DNA of 64,000 nt from Selaginella moellendorffii (Eukaryota; Streptophyta; Lycopodiopsida; Selaginellales; Selaginellaceae), in assembly GCF_000143415.4 (NCBI RefSeq), contig NW_003314269.1, forward strand, positions 1,415,863 to 1,479,862. Direction: 5' to 3'. The notes beneath the pieces were generated by a model. It saw nothing but the letters and a program-made list of their open reading frames with translations. It did no database searches and was not told the origin of the DNA. This document shows positions 56,132 through 64,000 of the stretch, in pieces. Within the stretch, counting starts at the first letter, position 1. The number at the start of each line of letters is the position of its first letter. A program made the position numbers and the translations under genes.

Positions 56132-58689
56132 TTATTTGAATAACCTTGGCCAGTTAAAGTCCGAAGCATCCGTTTCTACCTCAAAGTCCTTACCAAAGTT
56201 TGGCAATGCCAACACGGGAGCCTTCCTCAACTTCCCTTTGAGGTGGACGAATGTCACCTCGCATTCTGCTGTCCATACCATCTTCCCTTTTAGGGCTACT
56301 CTCGAATAGTGTCTGATAAACTTTCGGTAATAGTTGCATAGCCCCAAGAATGCCCTCAACTCATGTACATTTGATGGTCGCTCCCATTCCTGGATCGCTT
56401 GGACCTTCTCCGGGTCCACTTTGAGCCCGTCCTGGCCCACCATATGCCCAAGAAACTTTACCTCTTGTTGAGCAAAGTCACATTTGCTTTCTTTAGCATA
56501 CAATTTGTGTTCCCTTAGTTTCTCAAACACCTTCGCCAAGTGTTCAGCATGCTCCTCTAGTGTTTCGCTATAGATCAGGATGTCGTCAATATTGACGACC
56601 ACGAAGTGATCCAAATAGGGTACAAAGATGTGGTTCATCAGTGGCGAAAACGTTGCCGGTGCATTGCATAGCCCGAAGGGCATCACCAGAAACTCAAAGC
56701 TCCCATACCTCGTCCGACAGGTTGTCTTCTCGACATCTTCCTCGGCTACCCTGATCTGGTAGTATCCTGACCTTAGGTCAATCCTCAAGAAGTATTTTGC
56801 CTTTCCCAACCTATTGAACAGGTCCTCAATCCTTGGCAAAAGGTACTTGTTCTTCTTTGTATACTTGTTGAGCAATCGGTAGTCTATGCACATGTGCATA
56901 GATCCATCTTTCTTTTTCACAAATAACACTGGCGCCCCATACGGCGACTTGCCCAACCTAACATACCCTTTGTCCACCAACTCCTCTAGTTGGCACTTGA
57001 GCTCCTTGAGTTTTTTTTCGTTCAAACGATAGGGGGGACGAACCACCGCCTCAGCACCCTCGACCAGCTCAATCTTATGTTCTATCGGTCGTGCGGGGGG
57101 CAACCCCGCCGGTAGCTCCTCCGGCATGGTATCCTGGAATTGGTCTAACACCCGCTGGATCACTAAAGGTACTTCTTCTGTTCCTATCTTTTTGTCACTC
57201 TTCACCAAGAGTAAGCACAAAAAGGCTGTCTTAGTTCCTTTAGTGAGTTGTCATCTCGTGGACACCAGGTTTAAGCAGGAATCTTTGGCCTTGCTTTGCC
57301 CTATCTTTAGATCTTGGGCCTCCACCCTAGATCTTCTTCCTTGGGCATTCGCTAGTACCACAAGGTTCATACCTTGTCCATGCAGAGCTACCACGAACCG
57401 ATTGAACCAATCCATTCCGAAGATCACGTCAAATCCCACCATGTCCAACACGGTGAAATGCATGTCTACTTTCCATGTCCCTACTTCGACTCTCGCTTGT
57501 CGAAGTACCTCATTGGTGTTTTGGCTACCTTGAACAAACTCTATAGTCCTTGGTTCTCCTAGCCGCTGCACTGTTAGTCCGGCTTGCCGGACTATGTCTG
57601 CAGCCACAAAATTATCCGAAGCACCCGTGTTAATAAAGATCTTAACAAAGCTACCTCCGAGCTTCCCTCGAAGGGCCAGTATATGTCGCGAACGACTCTT
57701 TACCAAAGTTGCTCGTGTAATGAGTAACTTTGAGTTAGGGACTGGATCACATACCTCAGTTTGGACTTCACCCGACTTGACGGCCATATTGGCTCTGGCC
57801 TTCTTCGGGTAGGGACATTCCTTTAAAAAGTGTCCCGCTTCACCACAGTTGTAGCATACATTGTTTCCCACGCTGCTACATGACTTGACCTTCTTATCCA
57901 TGGGTTTATCTCTTTTCGCTTGACTCCCCCACATACTCGCTCGCTGGCCACCGGATTTGCCTTTCCGGAGCCCCGAGGGCTCATTCTTAGAGAAACTCTT
58001 CTTGAATTTCCCTCTGTTATACGTTCCTCTTGGTTTGGCCCCTTTGCTAAACATGGATCCCGACCCCGTCGTGTTCCCCTTTCGCAGGTTATCGTTGAAA
58101 TGCACCTTGATGGCCGCATCCAACGCTTCCTTGTAATTGGTCGGGTTCCACCGCATCACCTCACCACGAGCCTAGGTTTGCAAACCTGATATGAAGGCAT
58201 GGAACGCATCCATATCCCCCATGTCCGTGACTAGTATCCTCTTTGCCATAAACCCATTCACATACTCCTGAATGGTTCCGGTTTGCTTCAGCCTACTCAG
58301 CTCGTCCCTTAGATGCAGGGTAGCATTCGGAGGAACGTATGTTGCGCGGATCCTCGCCTTCATCATGTCCCAAGTGGCCACCGGTCCTTCGTTGGCCTCT
58401 GTTGTTCTCCACCAAGACTTGGCATTATCTGTGCCAATTGTCCTTCTAAAACGTCCAATCGAGCCTTGGACGACCGAACCTCACCACCGGACTCCTGTTT
58501 GGAAGTTTCCTCATTGGAGTCCTCCTCATGCAAGGATTCTTCATCCATAGCCTCTTGTTCGACCGGAGGCTCCAGCTCTAGAGGAGGTTCCGTCCCTGCC
58601 TTGGTTCACTTTCGCCCTGCCTTTGCCATCTCCTAGCAATCTGCCTCTATCCTTCGCTAGAACTGAGGAAAAGGCTCCAATACCAAATT
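56132..58689 (-). mobile_element. Truncated Ty3/gypsy element (copy C, different family)
   Basis: Minus-strand order: primer site (58688-58674, TTTGGTATTGGAGCC, close to the Met-tRNA type), gag (about 58632-57830, with an early TGA and a further break near 58170), a CCHC knuckle CYNCGEAGHFLKEC, protease (FINTGASDNFV, where the catalytic Asp is Asn), and RT ([43 protein letters not shown]). It stops inside RNase H at FEVETDASD (56132). Integrase and the 3' LTR are absent. Frames are longer and less damaged than in copy A, yet the element is truncated and defective. Confidence 0.9.
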
Positions 58690-59256
58690 GTAAGCCACAA
58701 ATTTTTCCTTTCCAATTTGCCAGCTTACCTCGTCTATCCGACCATGGCTTGTGCTAAGTTCCCTCGCCAAGGTTCCCGCCTATTGTACCAGCTCCTACTT
58801 GGTCCTACTTGGTTTTAGCTACTCACTGCACGAGCAACAGAGTGTTAGCCATCCATCTACGGATTCCTAAATCTCTCATAATCCCCCTCCCCCGGGTTAG
58901 ACTGGACTTAAGGTTTGGCTACACTCCCCACAGGCACAAGCAGCCAAACACACCAAGCCTCCAGGTTCCTAACACCCCTTGGTACAACAAGACTTGATCA
59001 TGGGACCCTCTAAATCCCAAGCCTTGGGTGCAACACTTGCTTCGGGACGTCGGGGCGAAACACCGTGGCCTAACGGCCCGGTATGGGTACCTCTACCCCC
59101 CCACTTCCATCCCGAAGGGAAGGCCCAAGCCCCTAGGAAGGGCGAGGACCAATGAGCCATAAGGTACTCAAGTGGGGCACCACTCCACATGAGCTGGGAG
59201 CACTGCAGTCGGTTTCCCTTTCGGGAGTGGGAGCTGCTCTTGAGCACTTCCTTGGA
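58689..59256 (-). repeat. Probable 5' LTR of copy C (other end uncertain)
   Basis: It begins at the TG next to the primer site (TGTAAGCCACAA in plus reading) and extends right. The sequence is non-coding and C-rich. The far end is either before or inside the assembly gap, so length and target duplication cannot be read. Confidence 0.55.
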
Positions 59257-59356
59257 NNNNNNNNNNNNNNNNNNNNNNNNNNNNNNNNNNNNNNNNNNNN
59301 NNNNNNNNNNNNNNNNNNNNNNNNNNNNNNNNNNNNNNNNNNNNNNNNNNNNNNNN
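59257..59356. other. Assembly gap (100 N)
   Basis: Exactly 100 undetermined bases, a conventional gap of unknown size. Open frames drawn across it are meaningless. Confidence 0.99.
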
Positions 59357-59423
59357 CAACCTCAAGTCAGTTTGATAGCACCACTAGAGAGTTCCGTCAA
59401 GACTGGTTCCTGGACCTCACTAT

Positions 59424-59775
59424 CCCTACTATACTTTTGGAACCCCCTGCAGACCCCCCCCCCCCCCCCCTGGGAGATGCACGCTTTGGGCTTTCACCCC
59501 TTGACCTGTAATAGTATTTGGACTTAGTTTCATATTCAATCTTGGACTCGACTTCGGACTCGGTCTCGGACTTGATCTCGGACGCGATCTCGGACCCGAT
59601 CTCGGACTTGACTTCGGACTCAACCTCAGACTCAGTCTCGGACCCGATTCGGATCTCGGACTCTGTCTCGAACTCGGTCTCCGATTTGGCCTCGGGCTCA
59701 ATCCCGGACTCTATCTCGAACTCGGTCTCAGAGTCGGTCTTGGACTCGATCTTCGACTCGGTCCCATCCGATAAA
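59424..59775. repeat. Minisatellite 1 (about 12-bp period) with leader module
   Basis: The leader CCCTACTATACTTTTGGA begins at 59424. A run of about 17 C follows (59453-59470), then CTTTGGGCTTT. From about 59530 imperfect 12-bp units of the type TCGGACTCGGTC repeat to about 59770. In one frame this reads as a Ser-Asp-Ser-Val-like repeat, but neither strand looks like a real gene. Confidence 0.85.
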
Positions 59776-59992
59776 CTCTTTGTCATTTCGGTCATGCTTT
59801 CGGGGATCCTTTAGCCTACGACATCTCGGGGAGTCAGTTCCTTACAGTTACCCCGCTTGTCAATCCATATTCGCTCTAACCTTGGACTTCCCAGTGGTTA
59901 ACTCATCACCCAACACTTGGGTACAGCCTTCCTGGGCCAAACTAGCCTTTCCTGGCCAAATTGGCTCCACTGGGGTCCAACCCCCACACTCT

Positions 59993-60485
59993 CCCTACTA
60001 TACTTTTGGACCCCTCTAGGGGACGATCGCTTTGGGCTTTAACCCAACAGCCTGTATTAGTATTCGGACTCGAACTCAGACTTGGTCTCGGACTCGGACT
60101 CAGTCTCGGTCTTGGACTCGACTTGGTCTTGGTCTCAGACTTGGTCTCAGTCTCGGACTTGGTCTCGGTCTCAGTCTCGATCTCAGTTCCATCTCAGACT
60201 CCATCTTGGGTCCATCTTGGACTCCATCTCGGACTCCATCTCAGGTCCATCTCGGACTCCATCTTGTGCTCCATCTTAGACTTCATCTTACGCTCCATCT
60301 TAGACTCCATCTCGGGTCTATTTTGGACTCTATCTCGGGCTCCATCTGGGACTCCATCTCGGGTCCATTTCAGGTCCATCTCAGACTCCATCTGGGGTTC
60401 ATCTCAGACTCCATCTCGAGTCCATCTCGTACTCCATCTTAGGCTCCATCTTGGCTCCATTTCGGCTCCATCTCGGACTCTATAT
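59993..60485. repeat. Minisatellite 2 (about 12-bp period) with the same leader module
   Basis: It starts with the same leader (CCCTACTATACTTTTGGA at 59993, then CTTTGGGCTTT and CCTGTATTAGTATT). Units like TCGGACTTGGTC run from about 60060, changing at about 60190 to units of the type TCCATCTCGGAC that continue to 60485. Two subfamilies therefore sit in one array. Confidence 0.85.
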
Positions 60486-63400
60486 GTTGAATTGAGTTGG
60501 CATTTGATGCTCACATAAACCTTTGTAGTAGGGATATGGGCATTGCTCGTGGTGTTGCTCAATTAATGATTACATACAATAGAAAGTAATGTATTTATGA
60601 AGTTGTTTGGTTAAACGATGATCAACCCCAAAGTGGTTAATGGACAAGCTAGTCTACTTGCAAAAAGTAGCATTGAAGTAACTTTGACTAAATTCTCAAA
60701 GTGATCCATTATGCCAAATTTAAATTGGTACTTTATTTCCTTGAGGGTTTGCCCATTGAGGTGTTAGAAAAGGTTATAACATTCATTTGTTATAGCTTGT
60801 TGGTTGATTTGTTAACACTTAGAGTATATTGTTGGATGGAGAAAATGTGAAGTTAAGGCATTAACATTACTAACACTTATGCTAGTGAATGTGGCATTCT
60901 TATATTGAGTGATGAAGAATTTACCTTAAAGCTTGATTTTCCATGTCATTTTTTTTGTTAGTGTTTTGGTTTCATACTAGATCTTGACAGTGATTGAAGA
61001 AAAGTGTTGGTGCAATGTGGATATCCAAATATATAGTCTTCGTGATTGAGTTTTGGGTATTTATTTTGTATTTTTATGGATATTGATGTTAGATATAAAA
61101 AATATGGGCATGATGTTCGATACTTTAGCATGTTATTGGGTCATGAGATGTGTTGAGATGAACTTATGTGAAGTTGTTAGTAAGAGGAAGTTGGTTGAGT
61201 TTTGGGAATTGTATTCCTAGACTAAATGTCATTCTTTCTTTAGAATAGAAATTTTCCACAAATTTTCTTAGAAATTTCTAATGGTTGATTTATTGATTAT
61301 TTTGTTCGAAAACCATTCTATTTTTGAAGGCCATTACAAACTAATGAAAGGGTTGGAGTTGACTTCGGTTATCTTAAACCTTAATATGTAGTTTGTATGA
61401 TGCGACACGAAAAGGATGCTGATATTTAGGGCTAAGGCAATTGAGTTGGATAGAGTCTAGAGTTGGTATAAAAGAGTGACCATTATGCTTTTTTAGAAAG
61501 GTGACCCTTGTATTTTTCTTTTGTAGTGTTATACTTAGTGGTAGGTTGCTCCTTGCATTTTGTTAAACTCTATAAAAGTAGTGAGCTCTCACTGATCTTA
61601 ATTTGGTTTTGGTGGCCCTGTGCCTTGGTTGAGGATGGTGATGTCTAACTTAATTGTTTTGTGGTTGAGGTGTTAGTACCTATAGTATAACTTTGTTTAT
61701 GAGGAGGTTATGTACCATATAAGTCCATCTCATGGTCTTCACTTTAGTTTCTACTGAGTGTTAATCATGCATAGCTAGCCTCTTCAAAACATGCTTAGAG
61801 CTATTAACTACACATATTAGTAAGCTTATTGCGGTTGAGTTAAATTCAAGTGGTCATTTAGTCCATACTTGTCTATATACCTAGGGTGCTACCTTCTTGT
61901 TGGACAAATATATGACATGATGATATGGGTTTAATATTTAGGTCTTATGAAGGCAAGTTAAAGAGTGATTGTTGGTTACTCTGCAACTAATAATTGCTTG
62001 TAGACTTTGTTGAGGACTTTTGACACTTGCTTCACTCAATAAAGATTTATTAGTGATGGGTTTGCTTTATTGAATGGTGTTGCAAAGGATCGTATTTAGT
62101 CTGTGATATTGAATTATATTGAGTATTGGATGTAGTATCTTCAACTTTCATTAGCTTAGTTGCTAAAGAGTTTTGAATGAGGCATTGATATTGAGTTTCA
62201 TTAGTCTTAATATAGATAATGTTAATGATTTGGCTGTAACTTTATGTTCTTTGGTATTTATGCATTTGCTAATTAGTAATTATGTTGGCGTTTAAATGAG
62301 CTGAGTAGTAAATTGAGTTAGTTATGTTCTAGACAAAATTATTTAATAGAGGTTGAGTTTTGGCTTTGATTTGTTTTTGCATTCTTTAGCTTTGCTTTGA
62401 TGTTGATGGCATTGAAGTGATGCTTTGTCGTTGACATTGTTAATGTTGAGATTTGAGTGAAATGAAATGTCTCTCTATTTCCTTGAAACATAATTTAGTC
62501 GTGGATTATGCTATCTTTACGAGAAAAAGAGTTAATGATCAATATTAAAGTGATTAAATCCTTGTTGGATTAATCACTTCAATATTGATCATTAACTCTT
62601 CTTTTCGTAAAAGTTAAGGATATATCGTTTGTTAATGATTCTTTTTGTGTTTGTTATGAAGTGAGTTACGTTGTGATATAGATGGATTCATAGAGGATAG
62701 GTTTAATGATCATTTGTTGAGCATAACTTCATTATGCTTAATTTTTGGATTGATGCAGACATGCTCTTCATTAGCTTTGGCATTATGAGATATGTTGAGG
62801 AGAATATTATGGGTTGTACCATGATTTTTTCTTTGACATTGAAGTTAGTGTATATAAGATTTGTGATCATTATTATACAAGACTTGGCTATAGACTTCTT
62901 CAAGCTTTTGGTTCTTTGAGTTTTATGCTTATTAGTCCATTTATTAAGAGTTGTTGGGGAATGCGAAGTCATAGCACCTAAATGTATACTCACTCGGATC
63001 ATTGTTTTCATCTCTACGTATGCAATGAGACTACTTGCCCAAATCTCATTAGATAGTACTTGCTAAAACTCATCCTTTGATACCAAATATAGCATATATG
63101 GTTTTCACCCTTTATTCTATAGTGATTTACTATAAGATAACCATGAAGTGGAATTTAAACCTTCTATATACCACATGTCTTAAGGACAGAAGAGTGGAAC
63201 CCAAGTTTTAAAACTTTGAGCCACTAAATGAAAGAACGGAGCCAAACTCCCAAGTATAAAGCTGAGGAACAAAAGAACTAGAGTATGGAGTGACTTTTGA
63301 GCATTCAACCCAAGGAGCAAAGAGACAGAAGGGACATAAGAATAGTCGTAGACCATCCAACATCCCAGGACTAGCATGCAAAATAAAGTTATATAGAGTC

Positions 63401-64000
63401 TGACACTATTTCAACATACTGATGGCCTAATACAAGGATATGAGTACTCCACCAGCTAACATGGAATGGTAGAGCCAAGTTGAACGTAGAACCAAGACAA
63501 GCACGTAAACAAGAGCTAAACTATACCTCAGATTGGTCAACCATGCCTAATTTACCCATTATCCCTACTATACATTTGGAACCCCTGCACCCTTAGTACC
63601 AAAAGTTAATCTCTGGGACAAGTTTAAAATTTACTAAATATAGAATATTCCTAGATTGCAAATTTAAACACGAAACGACAGAACAATCTCTACATTCCGT
63701 AGATATGCCAAATGAGTATATTTAGGCACTTTCCATAAATAGCAATTAAGACTGGAACAAGACCAACACAAGGGGCACAAGGCTGTTTAACAGACATAGT
63801 AAACTATCATTTAACGAATATTAAATGACCAATTTTAATATTACGAGAGTTCCCAACACTAACAAGTGCAAGCTAATGATAGGAGTTTCTCAAACTAGGC
63901 TGAATATGCTCAATAAGAAACACATAGGAGTTCCTACCTTATATTTATCCAATTTAAGTATATGGTCATTGATTAGTTTCTCAACTAACTTTAGTGGAGA
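60486..64000. other. AT-rich region, no supportable gene
   Basis: Moderately to strongly AT-rich. No frame exceeds about 100 codons with recognisable content. It contains the hairpin at 62520-62607 and a third copy of the leader-like motif CCCTACTATACATTTGGAAC at 63563. Relics of old elements are likely, but I cannot name any. Confidence 0.5.
62520..62607. repeat. 38-bp inverted repeat with 12-nt loop
   Basis: The left arm 62520-62557 and right arm 62570-62607 pair with 3 mismatches in 38, around a 12-nt loop. The core GTTAATGATCAATATT/AATATTGATCATTAAC is perfect. It could fold into a long stem in RNA or be the remains of a foldback element. No target duplication is evident. Confidence 0.85.

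Noticed and set aside
59152-59527. Frames running through the N gap
   Set aside because: The 100 undetermined bases are of unknown real length, so any frame across them is meaningless.
59518-60518. Open frames across the 12-bp minisatellites (Ser-Asp and Leu-Gly type repeats)
   Set aside because: They are produced by a 12-bp repeat unit that keeps any frame open on several strands. There are no flanking exons or non-repetitive coding sequence.

Overview
This is a window of land-plant nuclear DNA. The best match is a lycophyte such as Selaginella moellendorffii. That is an inference from very short introns (mostly 44-100 nt), tightly packed GC-rich genes, plant-only families (Tic22, SKU5-like, OBERON, FPP, ZIF-like) and AT-rich retroelement blocks. 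Gene models were built by hand: reading frame, GT/GC-AG splice sites and phase were checked across every junction.

Layout. (1) 1-4943: the decayed 5' part of a minus-strand Ty3/gypsy element, carrying a young insertion (3339-4048) of a Cassandra-type TRIM whose LTRs contain a 5S rRNA-derived block. (2) 4944-9780: AT-rich DNA with no supportable gene. (3) 9780-24172: seven plus-strand genes in a row: a filament-like plant protein, a Kelch-repeat protein, Lunapark, a Tic22-like chloroplast import protein, an ELM2/SANT-type chromatin protein, an AT74-like phosphoglycerate-mutase-family protein, and a papain-family protein with a granulin-like tail that has lost its catalytic residues. (4) 25158-43211: OBERON-like PHD protein; a tandem duplication of about 4 kb carrying a ZIF-like transporter, a small heat-shock protein and part of ITPase; then intact ITPase, a bZIP factor, an SKU5-like protein and a SAM-dependent methyltransferase. 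(5) 44366-49377: a complete Ty3/gypsy element with LTRs, target duplication, gag and a pol split by one TGA. (6) 49378-64000: AT-rich repeat-dominated DNA with gypsy fossils, the C-terminal part of a Crinkler-like NTPase gene, a second gypsy family, a 100-base assembly gap, two 12-bp minisatellites and a hairpin.

The genes do not form one pathway. The relationships visible here are structural: head-to-tail spacing as low as 96 bp, a divergent 250-bp promoter (ITPase/bZIP), and a duplication in which both transporters survive while one HSP20 and one ITPase copy have decayed. The strongest leads are the 5S-carrying TRIM, the intact but catalytically dead protease-like gene, the uneven decay after the tandem duplication, the 10-nt microexon in ITPase, and the Crinkler-like fragment.
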